A stretch of 64,000 nucleotides of DNA from Pichia kudriavzevii (taxonomy: Eukaryota; Ascomycota; Pichiomycetes; Pichiales; Pichiaceae). The position numbers and the translations under genes are program-made. The stretch lies in the NCBI RefSeq assembly GCF_003054445.1, contig NC_042506.1:255501-319500 (forward strand), given 5' to 3'. The notes under the pieces were generated by a model. The model saw nothing but the letters and a program-made list of their open reading frames with translations, ran no database searches and was not told the origin of the DNA. Shown piece by piece: positions 39,491 through 48,601 of the stretch; the first letter of the stretch is position 1; the number at the start of each line of letters is the position of its first letter.

Positions 39491-41833
39491 TTATTTTTTA
39501 GATTCACCAATGTAATTGATAGCAGAACCAGCCTTAAAGAAAGCGACTTGATCAGCGGACATCGTGTGCTTGCAATCAATGACAAATTGCTCACCACTCT
39601 TCTTGGTGACTTTCATTTGAATGACTCCACCATTATCTCCATTCTTGGCAACCATGTCCTTCAAGTTGAGTGTTTTTAGAATATCACCAGAGGATAGTTT
39701 GTCATAGTCAGCTTCATCGGCAAATGTCAAAGGTAACATACCTTGTTTCTTCAAATTAGTTTCATGAATCCGTGCAAAAGATTTAGTTAGGATGATTTTA
39801 CCGCCTAAAAATCTTGGTTGTAACGCAGCATGTTCTCTTGCTGAACCTTCACCATAGTTGTGCTCAGCAACAACGATCCAAGGTCTGTTTTCCTCCTTCC
39901 ACTTGAACATCAAATCTGGAATAGAGAATTTACTTCCATCTAAATCATAAGCTGTGTTAACTTCGCCAGTCTCCTTATTGACTGCACCAATAAGAGTATT
40001 GTTTGCAATATTAGACAAATGGCCTTTATACTTTAACCACGCACCAGCAGCAGAAATATGATCGGTAGTACATTTACCCTCAACTTTCAAGATAACAGTA
40101 GTTTCTACTTCTTCTCCGTTCCATTTATCAAATGGCTCTAACAACTCTAAACGATCAGAGTCGGAGGATACAGAAATTTCTACTTCTGGTTTTGGTTGAG
40201 GTTCTAACTCAGGATAGAATTCTTCTCTACCTTTGATGAAACCTTGAGATGGTAAATCTTCACCATTTGGTGGCTGAAATTTGAAATCCTCACCATTTGG
40301 CAACTTGATAGAGTCTTTCAAAGGATTAAAACCCATTTCACCTGAGTAGATAACAGCAGTAACAATGTCCGGTGAAGTCAAGAAGTTCATTGTCTTTCTG
40401 TTTCCGTCATTTCTGGCCTTGAAGTTTCTGTTGAAAGATGTGAAAATAACGTTTTCTCCACTAGGAGCATCGGATCCTCTGTCCCATTGACCAATACATG
40501 GACCACAGGCATTAGCCAACACAATGGCATCGTTCTTCTCAAAAGTATCAATCAAGCCATCTCTCTCCATAGTAGCTCTGATTTGTTCAGAACCAGGGGT
40601 GACAAAAAAAGGTATCTTGGGTTTTAGACCAACTTTTTCTGCCTGCTTGATGATTGAAACTGCTCTAGTCATATCTTGATAAGAGGAGTTCGTACATGAG
40701 CCAATCAATCCTGCTGATACTTCATTTGGCCATTGGTTCTCTTTAGTTACTGCTTTTAACTCTGATATTTTGGTGGATAAATCTGGTGTAAATGGACCAT
40801 TAACTGATGGCTCTAAAGTATTTAAATCAATTTCGATGATTTGATCATACTCTGCACCTTCATCAGCTCTCAAGAAGCCGTACTGGTTATTTACGTCTCT
40901 TGCAAGGTCTGCAATTGGACCTCTACCAGTTGCAGTTAAGTATTTATGATGTGCTTCTTGCATGGGGAATGTTGAAGTAGTTGCGCCAATTTCAGCACCC
41001 ATGTTACAGATGGTTGCCATACCAGTACACGATAATGTTTTAACACCGTCACCAAAATATTCAACAATATAACCAGTACCACCTCTAACGGTCAGCTGGC
41101 CAGCCAAGTGGGTAATAACATCCTTCGGAGAGGTCCAGCCATTCAATTCACCGGTTAGTTTGACTCCTAAAATCTTCGGTGCTTTTAATTCCCAGGGGGT
41201 CCCGGTTAAAGCGTCAACAGCATCTGCACCACCGACACCAATTGCAATAGCACCCAAACCACCCGCATTTGGAGTGTGAGAGTCAGTGCCCAACATCATC
41301 AAACCAGGAACTGAAAAATTTTCCAAAACAATTTGGTGGATGATACCAGAACCTGGACCCCAAAATTGAATACCAAACTTTTCTCCACATGATTGCAAGA
41401 AATCAAAAACCTCTTTGTTTGTTGAGATAGAAGCCTTTAGATCAGTATCTGCACCCTCTTTACCGACAATTAAGTGATCACAGTGAATCGATGCCGGAAC
41501 AGCTGTTGATTTCATACCACATGTAATGAATTGCAAAAGTGCCATTTGAGCTGATGCATCTTGCATTGCGACTCTGTCAGGGTTAAGTTTCAAATATTGT
41601 AAACCTCTAATGTCTCTTACATTAGATGCAATTTCTTCTGGATTGACAAGATGGGAATACAAGATTTTCTCAGCTAAGGTTAAAGGCTGACCATTCAAGA
41701 CCTTTTGAACCTGTTCTAAATTTCTCAGGAGTTTAGCATATGGTGGAGTTCTAGATTCAAATCCTGCTGGTGCAACTGGTATAGAGCTGGCAGTCGCAAA
41801 TTTACGAACGGACCTTCTGGCATGAGCAAGCAT
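39491..41833 (-). CDS. ACO2: Aconitase/homoaconitase, mitochondrial (Aco2 type)
   Basis: [4Fe-4S] hydratase; S. cerevisiae Aco2 contributes to the homocitrate-to-homoaconitate step of lysine synthesis and has weak aconitase activity. Blocks such as PPYAKLLRNLEQ, LSCTGMATICNMGAEIG, SIKLPNGEDFKFQPPNG and AEHNYGEGSAREHAAL follow Aco2 rather than Aco1. Cluster ligands are in GSCTNSSYQD and ACGPCIGQW. The ATG at 41833 starts MLAHARRSVRKFATA, a good matrix presequence, and gives 780 aa (Aco2 789). The frame extends 24 codons more only through TTG. No ACO1 gene is in this window. Confidence 0.92.
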   Translation of the reverse strand: MLAHARRSVRKFATASSIPVAPAGFESRTPPYAKLLRNLEQVQKVLNGQPLTLAEKILYSHLVNPEEIASNVRDIRGLQYLKLNPDRVAMQDASAQMALLQFITCGMKSTAVPASIHCDHLIVGKEGADTDLKASISTNKEVFDFLQSCGEKFGIQFWGPGSGIIHQIVLENFSVPGLMMLGTDSHTPNAGGLGAIAIGVGGADAVDALTGTPWELKAPKILGVKLTGELNGWTSPKDVITHLAGQLTVRGGTGYIVEYFGDGVKTLSCTGMATICNMGAEIGATTSTFPMQEAHHKYLTATGRGPIADLARDVNNQYGFLRADEGAEYDQIIEIDLNTLEPSVNGPFTPDLSTKISELKAVTKENQWPNEVSAGLIGSCTNSSYQDMTRAVSIIKQAEKVGLKPKIPFFVTPGSEQIRATMERDGLIDTFEKNDAIVLANACGPCIGQWDRGSDAPSGENVIFTSFNRNFKARNDGNRKTMNFLTSPDIVTAVIYSGEMGFNPLKDSIKLPNGEDFKFQPPNGEDLPSQGFIKGREEFYPELEPQPKPEVEISVSSDSDRLELLEPFDKWNGEEVETTVILKVEGKCTTDHISAAGAWLKYKGHLSNIANNTLIGAVNKETGEVNTAYDLDGSKFSIPDLMFKWKEENRPWIVVAEHNYGEGSAREHAALQPRFLGGKIILTKSFARIHETNLKKQGMLPLTFADEADYDKLSSGDILKTLNLKDMVAKNGDNGGVIQMKVTKKSGEQFVIDCKHTMSADQVAFFKAGSAINYIGESKK

Positions 41834-42284
41834 CCTGTTATGTAAAAGGGGGGCAATTCCGTAAACAAGCTTATTAGAAAAGTGTAAGTTGGAGAAAAAA
41901 TACAAAAAGTCAAATCAAGATTGAAAAAGTCATCAATGAAGAAAAATCAACTTGGTCTGAGTCATCAAAAGGAGCGGAATTGGTGAAAAATCTTTGTTTG
42001 CTTTTCTAATTCAACAGAAGAGCTAATAGTTTCAATCCTTGATTGGCAAACTTGATGGTCAAGCCATATCCCAGATCCTGATGATAAATAGGGATAATCT
42101 ATCACCTTGTAATGTGGATTAAATGGTTGTTTGCTTGACATGGCTGCACTTGCCAATACTTGAACGTACGGTTTCAGTTCTATTTATGCACATTGCCGCT
42201 TTTCCTAATCCAGTAAAAACGGACAAATACAAAAGAGGCAATTTTAGAATCGCGGCAAATTCAGAAATTCTGAAGAAGCGTCCT
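41834..42284. other. ACO2 promoter region
   Basis: 451 bases between ACO2 and ELG1. A CCAAT box (minus strand, 42042-42046) lies about 210 bases before ACO2 and could bind the Hap2/3/4/5 complex. Two short ATG-initiated ORFs on opposite strands (42142 down to 41965, 58 aa; 42123 up to 42320, 65 aa) have no similarity I recognise and are left uncalled. Confidence 0.4.
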
Positions 42285-44093
42285 TCATTGGAAAACGTCC
42301 ATTGGAAAAATATCAAATAATCTTGGTTGGTTATTTTCTATTCTTTCTTGCTCCTTATTTGCCATCTCTGAGATAAAGGGAAGTACTTCAGCAGCCAGAG
42401 TAGACTTAGGCAAATAGGTAAATACGTTGGTTGGATGTCTTTTGTTATAGTTTTCACCGCTCGAATATCTGCATGATTTAGAACGTTTACCATGAGTGAA
42501 ATATTTACTTGAGTAAAACTCAAGACAAGAGTTTTTGTCTTCATTGAAATCGTCTCTAAGGGGTTTAACTTTTATAGTGTTTGTGAAATAGGCAATGTCC
42601 GATTCATATGATAGTTTTTTCAACCGAGAAAGTAACTTTATTTTTTTCCTCTTGGTGTTTGTTTCGTTTTTCGTCACATCAATCAAACCCACGTTTGAAT
42701 TTTGCGTTGGTATCGTATACGAGAAAAACTGTAATTGCATTATTGCGCTTCTTAGACTGAGTTTTGAAAACCGATCAATAATCGCATTATCAAGACGTAA
42801 ACCTCTTGATAATGCAATGAAATCAATATAGTGTGATAAGTCTAGTTCAGAAATCGATTCTAAGGTGTAGATGGTAGATTCGTTGATTATCCTATCAGGG
42901 ATTGCCTTCAAACTAGTAGTAGTTAGCACTACAGGACGATATGAACAAGCTAACAAATTAGTCACACAAGACCAGAAATCTTTGTCATCTTCATTTATCA
43001 GATCAACATCATCAAATAGTATAATTGAGTTGCTCTGTTCCAAATTTGTAGTTGTCCCAATCTGATTCAGTCTGAATTCCAAATTTTTCTTTGACCTAGA
43101 TTCATTTGAGCTAAACTCGAAAACATGGCCATTTAACTGTTCAATTATCGAGTATACCAGGGTAGTTTTACCACAACCGACTGGTCCTTCCAGGATAAGA
43201 CAAGGAACATCTTCTTTGGAATCACCATCATCATCAGAAGAATAAACGATAAAATCATCTTTAGTGGAATTTGCGCCCCTCTTTAGCTTAAGCATTCTTT
43301 TATTTGAGTCGACAGATTTAAGTGTAAGGAAGGCATTGGAAATCCAGTTGAATATGTCGGAGCTAATGTACTCTTTCTGTAGGTTTTCTGAATGACAGGT
43401 TGGTCTATATAAATCACACCATTGTGAAACCGTGTTGTTGGAGGTATTCGATCTATAATCATTTTGAAAGAATTTTGTAAATCTGTTATCAAATTGAAGA
43501 TGCTGGTATTTTTGAAAAATCTCATCTGACGGCAGTATGGATGTTTTCGTAATATTACAAGTAGGCCTATCATTCCTTGTTTCCTTTGAAAGAGAGGAGA
43601 CGACAAAAAGACTAAACTCAGAAGGCTCTATCACTGGAAGTGATGGTTGGTTTTTCTTTTGATTCGGAATTTCGACAATTAGAGGTCTTCTGAGTAATTC
43701 CTCTTCTATCGGATCTATATTTTTATTGATGAATTGATCTCGAGTAAGCCATGGTAATTCCAGTTGCTTTTCGATAGTTAATTTCGGCGCCAACTTCTGC
43801 CTTTTTAATTTATCTTTAACTTCAAGGAAAAACGGGTGGGAGGTGTTCTTTGCATGTACACGTTCTCGCTTAGAATATCTCAACGTGACAAAGAAACTCG
43901 GACGCGTTGATGTTCTAGGTTTTTTGGTCTGTTTTCTGTTTTGATGTTTGGAGAAGTTGCCAGTTAAAAGGGATAAGGCGTTAACTTTGTTGACATTGCG
44001 ACTAGTAGAAGGAGTGATGATTTCAGATTCGAACTTCATCGGGTCTTTATCCTTGTATCCCAGTAGAAGTTGTGCTGCCGTCAATTTTTTCAT
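42285..44093 (-). CDS. ELG1: Elg1-type alternative clamp loader subunit
   Basis: AAA+ large subunit that with Rfc2-5 unloads PCNA from chromatin; nuclear. The N-terminal half is basic and poorly conserved. WCDLYRP is the short motif preceding the AAA domain in RFC1-type proteins. Walker A GPVGCGKTT starts near residue 302, followed by FEFSSNESRSKKN and Walker B SIILFDDVDLI. VVLTTTS is sensor 1. C-terminal part helical. 602 aa from the ATG at 44093 (S. cerevisiae 791), so this is a short member. The frame extends upstream 16 codons only via TTG. Rad24 and Ctf18 are alternatives, but the VxLTTTSLK/LxSRGL pattern and the FEFSSNESRS block favour Elg1. Confidence 0.8.
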   Translation of the reverse strand: MKKLTAAQLLLGYKDKDPMKFESEIITPSTSRNVNKVNALSLLTGNFSKHQNRKQTKKPRTSTRPSFFVTLRYSKRERVHAKNTSHPFFLEVKDKLKRQKLAPKLTIEKQLELPWLTRDQFINKNIDPIEEELLRRPLIVEIPNQKKNQPSLPVIEPSEFSLFVVSSLSKETRNDRPTCNITKTSILPSDEIFQKYQHLQFDNRFTKFFQNDYRSNTSNNTVSQWCDLYRPTCHSENLQKEYISSDIFNWISNAFLTLKSVDSNKRMLKLKRGANSTKDDFIVYSSDDDGDSKEDVPCLILEGPVGCGKTTLVYSIIEQLNGHVFEFSSNESRSKKNLEFRLNQIGTTTNLEQSNSIILFDDVDLINEDDKDFWSCVTNLLACSYRPVVLTTTSLKAIPDRIINESTIYTLESISELDLSHYIDFIALSRGLRLDNAIIDRFSKLSLRSAIMQLQFFSYTIPTQNSNVGLIDVTKNETNTKRKKIKLLSRLKKLSYESDIAYFTNTIKVKPLRDDFNEDKNSCLEFYSSKYFTHGKRSKSCRYSSGENYNKRHPTNVFTYLPKSTLAAEVLPFISEMANKEQERIENNQPRLFDIFPMDVFQ

Positions 44094-44595
44094 GTCTTGA
44101 TAGTTGACTAAGAAATAAAAGAGAAGATTTGTCAATATCAATGCTAGGAAAGACGAAAATTTGAAGCGTGTGCGACGCGATGTTTGGAGTGTTTTTAATT
44201 AATGGCTCAGCGCATCTATCAAGAAAACAACCAGAGTTAATGATAACATCAAAGACCATGAGGTGTATCAGCAGATCTTTATGCATAGTTTGAAGCATGT
44301 AGGCATATTCACAGATGTATGAAGTGCCCATAATATGAAATAGAAAGGAGTGAAAAACTCATTGGGGGAAATAACACCGGACTCCTCAAAAGGGAGAATT
44401 TTCGTTTTCGGGTAAAGGAGCAGAAACACGTTAATAATAAAACCAAAAAAAAAAAATACACCATAAGCTGAGCCCCATTTGAAAAATATTTATGTTAAAA
44501 GGGGACTCGGTGTTAAGGATACCTTGCAAGTTTGTAAGTGCAACACTGTTTCTTTCTAGCTTGCAAGACAATTACTAGAGTAGAGGCTTTTTACT
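44094..44595. other. Divergent promoter region ELG1 / DUF2075 gene
   Basis: 502 bases. GACGCGA at 44174-44180 is a partial MluI cell-cycle box, which would suit a replication gene such as ELG1. AGGGG stress-response-type motifs occur at about 44499-44503 and an A-run at 44444-44457 lies before the DUF2075 gene. No gene seen; a 94-codon frame on the minus strand starts from non-ATG sequence and overlaps ELG1. Confidence 0.4.
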
Positions 44596-45843
44596 ATGAA
44601 AAGGGGTAACGAAGACGACATTTACAAGGAACATCAAGGGGAGTACATCGATAGACTATGTGAGGTGTCACTGTCGGAGGAACAGGAGAAAGTTAGAGAT
44701 GTTATAATTGACTTCTGCAAGCAAACATTAGTTGGTTATCAAGATGGAGATAAGGCCAAGGTGTTTATAGTTGAAGGTGGGGCGGGGACAGGCAAAAGTG
44801 TTGTTATGAACACTGTATTCAACGAGATGCAGAGACTGACAAGGCAAGTCAAAGTGGACGGACTTAAAGACGAGGACCATTACCTTTTGGTTAACCATCC
44901 AGAGATGATCCGTTTATATTTGCGTATTTCAAAGAGATATCCTTATTTAAGGAAGGGTGATGTTGACAGACCCACCAGTTTTGTCAATAGGGCCGACAAG
45001 AAAGGCAAGGCAGGCGTGGTTATCGTTGATGAAGCACACCTTTTAGCAACTTGTAAAAATTCGTGGAAAGGATGGAGATACGAGAACCATTTAATTGAAA
45101 TCTTGAAAAGGGCCAAAGCTGTTGTTCTAGTCTATGACCATCGGCAATGTTTAAGGACCGACCAATGGTGGGACAAGGACACCATGACACAACTGCTCAC
45201 CAGCGAGGGTATCGAATACAGCAAGGCCGAGCTGAAGGTCCAATGGAGAATGCAAAGTGAGGCTGTCTGTGAATGGGCACGTAAGTTCTGTTATGAGAAG
45301 GTGCAAGGATGGCCCGTCAAAGAAGCCAAGGAAGCGGGCTTTGATTTCCGTTATTTTGACAATGCCCAGAAGATGTACGAGAAAATCGTTGAAATGGATA
45401 AGAGATGTGGTAGTAGCAGGATAATCAGTACATACGATTCACCATACAGGATCAGTGGGGGCAAGACGTATTATGTTGATGGGCGGGGTGGATTCCACCA
45501 GCCTTGGGATAAATATGTTGGTGGGCCCGATGTTCCACCATGGAGTGTTAGAGATACCATCCATGAGGTGGGGAGTTGTTACACCGTCCAAGGTATTGAT
45601 CTCGAATACGCTGGTGTTATTGTAGGTAAATCTGTTGTTGTTGTTGAAAATCCTGACAAGAGCATGCATATAGAGGTTGATGTCTCTCAATACTGTGATA
45701 ATGCAGGGGTAGCGAAAAGGAACGGTCAATATCCATCTCCGCGTGCCGTGGAAGACATTATTCGGAACTCACTCTATGTGCTACTCACTCGGGGGAGGAA
45801 AGGGTTATATGTGTATGTGGAGAGGTTTGCAAGGAGAAAATAG
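44596..45843 (+). CDS. Bacterial-type DUF2075 (Schlafen-like helicase/ATPase), candidate horizontal acquisition
   Basis: A 415-aa P-loop NTPase with superfamily-1 helicase motifs in the arrangement of the bacterial DUF2075 family. Walker A EGGAGTGKS is at 60-68, Walker B VVIVDEAH with Asp145-Glu146, motif III-like VVLVYDHRQ, QWRMQ at 216-220, TVQGIDLEYAGVIVG from 330, and motif VI LLTRGRKGLYVYV at 396-408. The last two are the hallmark of DUF2075 proteins. I know no S. cerevisiae counterpart. The gene is intact, has no intron, and uses more G/C at third positions in its opening codons than its neighbours. No targeting signal; biochemical role unknown in eukaryotes, with nucleic-acid-dependent ATPase activity inferred. 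Confidence 0.82.
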   Translation: MKRGNEDDIYKEHQGEYIDRLCEVSLSEEQEKVRDVIIDFCKQTLVGYQDGDKAKVFIVEGGAGTGKSVVMNTVFNEMQRLTRQVKVDGLKDEDHYLLVNHPEMIRLYLRISKRYPYLRKGDVDRPTSFVNRADKKGKAGVVIVDEAHLLATCKNSWKGWRYENHLIEILKRAKAVVLVYDHRQCLRTDQWWDKDTMTQLLTSEGIEYSKAELKVQWRMQSEAVCEWARKFCYEKVQGWPVKEAKEAGFDFRYFDNAQKMYEKIVEMDKRCGSSRIISTYDSPYRISGGKTYYVDGRGGFHQPWDKYVGGPDVPPWSVRDTIHEVGSCYTVQGIDLEYAGVIVGKSVVVVENPDKSMHIEVDVSQYCDNAGVAKRNGQYPSPRAVEDIIRNSLYVLLTRGRKGLYVYVERFARRK

Positions 45844-46532
45844 TACCATGTTTTCCAACCAGTTCAAATTGATATATTAATGAGTAGTTTCTATATATTG
45901 TCAAGGGTGTGACTAAGAATGTTGTTTCAAGAGAGGATCCTGTTTCCAGGGTGTCGCTATTTTGGTGCTGGCTACATCTGAACCACTCTATTGGTAGCGT
46001 CAGCGAGAAGTTACCCTTACCACCCCCCCTTCCCCCCTTGTAAAAAAAAAAGAGACAGCAAAACGCGCTCCATTTTCCCCATCGGGTAGCACCTTACGGA
46101 CATATATTCTCGCCAGCATAATAGCGCAGGAGATATCGGTCACTCGCGGGGATAACGCTCACACTTCTTCTACCTTTCTCCATCTTGAGCCTTCTTTTCA
46201 CGATGCGATTCGCTGTCGGGGAGCAGCATATAGGGAAAAAGTTAACTGGAAACAACTTAGGCCCTTACAAGGAGCTCTGCATATCAGAATGTAAGAAAAT
46301 GTACAACAATGAAAATCTTTCCTCCATTACTATTCCCGTTATTCTCCAACTTCTTTCATCTATATATTACTTCTTAAAGCCACTTCTCTCTCTCCCCCCC
46401 TCCATTTCAACGTCGAATGTAAACCACTTGACTCCCTTCTTTCCTCTTTTCTTCTTTCTCCTCCCCCCGGTAATCCCTGTATTAGTCAAAGCTAATTTAT
46501 AGAGAATTTCTGCTATTTACGAAAAAACCAAC
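45844..46532. other. FET3 promoter and leader region
   Basis: 689 bases with C-runs at 46023-46029, 46032-46037 and about 46395-46401 and 46465-46470, a pyrimidine-rich leader, and an A-run at 46042-46050. A CACCC core (minus strand, near 45949-45953) is compatible with an Aft-type iron site but is too short to claim. An ORF at 46185-46502 begins with a non-ATG codon and is rejected. Confidence 0.45.
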
Positions 46533-48431
46533 ATGAAATTCTTGTCCTCATTGGCTATTGCTGGCTTGGCTTCAACTGTTTTCGCCAAGGAACATTACTA
46601 TCATTGGAATGTTACTTATGTCTCCGGTAATCCGGACGGTCTCTTGGAAGTCGATGATATAGTGGGTTGTAATGGTGAATATCCTTGGCCCGAAATCAGA
46701 GTTGAGAAAGGTGACCGTGTTGTTGTTGAGGTTTACAATGGTCTTGACAATGCAAACACTTCTGTCCATTTTCACGGGCTGTTCCAACATGGAACAAACC
46801 AGTACGACGGTGTTCCAGGTCTAACCCAGTGTCAGATTGTGCCAGGTCAAACTTTAATTTACAATTTCACGGTTCCAGATCAAGTTGGTACTTATTGGTA
46901 CCATTCTCACTCCAACGGTCAATACATGGATGGTATGAGGGGTGCATTTATTATTGAGGATCCTGACGATCCTTATAAGGCAAACTATACCCAAGAGAAA
47001 ACCATTGCCTTGGCAGAATGGTACCATGATAACATTTTCACCTTAACTGAATCATTTTTGGATTTATACAACCCAACCGGTGCTGAACCAATTCCTCAAA
47101 ACTTATTAATGAACCACTTTATGAATGCTACTATTGAAGTAGAGCCTGATACTGATTACTTGTTCAGAATAATCAATATGGGAGGTTTTGTTTCCCAATA
47201 TTTCTGGATCGAAGATCACGATATGACCGTTATTGCTGTTGATGGAGTCTATGTTAAACCAAACACTACTGATATGATTTATATCACTGCTGCTCAGAGA
47301 TATGATGTTCTTGTTCACACTAAAAATCAAACCACTAAGAACTTTGCAATTATGCAGAAGTTTGATGATACTATGCTTGATGTCATCCCTGACGAGCTCC
47401 TTTTGAATGTCACCAATAACTTACAATATAATAAAGATGCAGATTGGCCCGAAGAAAGTATCGTTGAGGAATTGGATTTCCTTGATGATTTCTGGTTAAC
47501 ACCACTTGAAGATTATGAAAACTACGATTCTTATGATCATCAAATCACCATCGATGTCGTTATGGACAATCTATTGAATGGTGTCAATTATGCTTTCTTC
47601 AATAACATCACTTATGTTGCTCCAAAAGTTAACACTCTAGGTACCGTTTTATCTGCAAACACTTCAGAGCTTGCACTAAACTCTGAAATATATGGCTCTA
47701 ACACTCATGCTATTGTTTTACAAAAGGATGAAATTGTTGAAGTCGTCTTAAATAACAATGATACCGGTAAGCATCCTTTCCATTTACACGGCCACGTTTT
47801 TGAAGTCTATCAAAGAGGCCCTGATTATGGTGATGAGGATGAGCCTGTTCCCTACAATGAATCAGCACCATATACACCAAGAGAAAAATCGCTATTCAGA
47901 GATACTCTTTATGTTAACCCACAATCACACTTTGTTATCCGTTTCAAGGCAGACAACCCTGGTGTCTGGTTCTTCCATTGTCACATTGATTGGCATTTGC
48001 TTCAAGGTTTAGCTCTTACTTTTGTTGAAGATCCTGTTGGTATCAGAGAAAAGGAAGCAGATTTGGGTGAAACATGGAAAGAAACCTGTGAAGCTTGTGG
48101 CGGCTACACAGGAAATGCTGCTAATAACACTGACTTCTTAGACTTACATGGTGAAAATGTTCAACCAAAGGACCTACCTGCGGGTTTCACAGCTAGGGGT
48201 ATTGTTGCATTGGTGTTTTCTTGTGTTGCTGGTGTTCTTGGTTGTGTGACAATTTTCATTTACGGTATGGCTGATATTCCAAACATCGAAGAAAGAGTCG
48301 TTAAGGATTTGAACATCGATGAAAGACAACTTCTTGCTGAATTCGATGAAGATGAGGATGAAGCAGTAAGTTCAACAGGTTCAACCGATCCTAAATTCCC
48401 TGATACTGTCACCCACACTTTGGAAAAGTAG
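46533..48431 (+). CDS. FET3: Multicopper ferroxidase of high-affinity iron uptake
   Basis: Plasma-membrane oxidase that converts Fe(II) to Fe(III) for the Ftr1 permease. A cleavable signal peptide (MKFLSSLAIAGLASTVFA) is followed by three cupredoxin domains with copper motifs HFHGLF (His79, His81), YWYHSH, HPFHLHGHVFEV and WFFHCHIDWHLLQGL. Iron-path acids known from S. cerevisiae Fet3 are kept in VEPDT, DTMLDVIP and NDTGKHPF. Many N-glycosylation sequons, one transmembrane helix near residues 553-575 and an acidic cytosolic tail complete the typical type I topology. 632 aa (S. cerevisiae 636). No FTR1 gene is adjacent. Confidence 0.96.
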   Translation: MKFLSSLAIAGLASTVFAKEHYYHWNVTYVSGNPDGLLEVDDIVGCNGEYPWPEIRVEKGDRVVVEVYNGLDNANTSVHFHGLFQHGTNQYDGVPGLTQCQIVPGQTLIYNFTVPDQVGTYWYHSHSNGQYMDGMRGAFIIEDPDDPYKANYTQEKTIALAEWYHDNIFTLTESFLDLYNPTGAEPIPQNLLMNHFMNATIEVEPDTDYLFRIINMGGFVSQYFWIEDHDMTVIAVDGVYVKPNTTDMIYITAAQRYDVLVHTKNQTTKNFAIMQKFDDTMLDVIPDELLLNVTNNLQYNKDADWPEESIVEELDFLDDFWLTPLEDYENYDSYDHQITIDVVMDNLLNGVNYAFFNNITYVAPKVNTLGTVLSANTSELALNSEIYGSNTHAIVLQKDEIVEVVLNNNDTGKHPFHLHGHVFEVYQRGPDYGDEDEPVPYNESAPYTPREKSLFRDTLYVNPQSHFVIRFKADNPGVWFFHCHIDWHLLQGLALTFVEDPVGIREKEADLGETWKETCEACGGYTGNAANNTDFLDLHGENVQPKDLPAGFTARGIVALVFSCVAGVLGCVTIFIYGMADIPNIEERVVKDLNIDERQLLAEFDEDEDEAVSSTGSTDPKFPDTVTHTLEK

Positions 48432-48601
48432 TTAATTTAAGAGTACATATATAACGTTTTCTATTTTTTTTCGCCTCTACAGTTTGTTTCGTTTTAATTT
48501 TCTCCTTTACTTAGGCTTTTTAACCTTAGTTTGATTCCACCTTGAACCCTCAATCGGTTCATGCAGGTGACTTTGCTTTTAGAAAATTGTAAGGAACCAC
48601 T

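Noticed and set aside
41834-41905. Extension of ACO2 upstream of ATG 41833
   Set aside because: Starts with TTG; the internal ATG yields a good mitochondrial presequence and the family length.
41965-42320. Two short opposite-strand ORFs between ACO2 and ELG1
   Set aside because: They overlap each other, one runs into the ELG1 3' end, and neither resembles a known small yeast protein.
44094-44141. Extension of ELG1 upstream
   Set aside because: TTG start; ATG 44093 is the first in frame.
46185-46502. 105-codon ORF in the FET3 leader
   Set aside because: Non-ATG start, Ser/Pro/Phe-rich from pyrimidine tracts, and no similarity.
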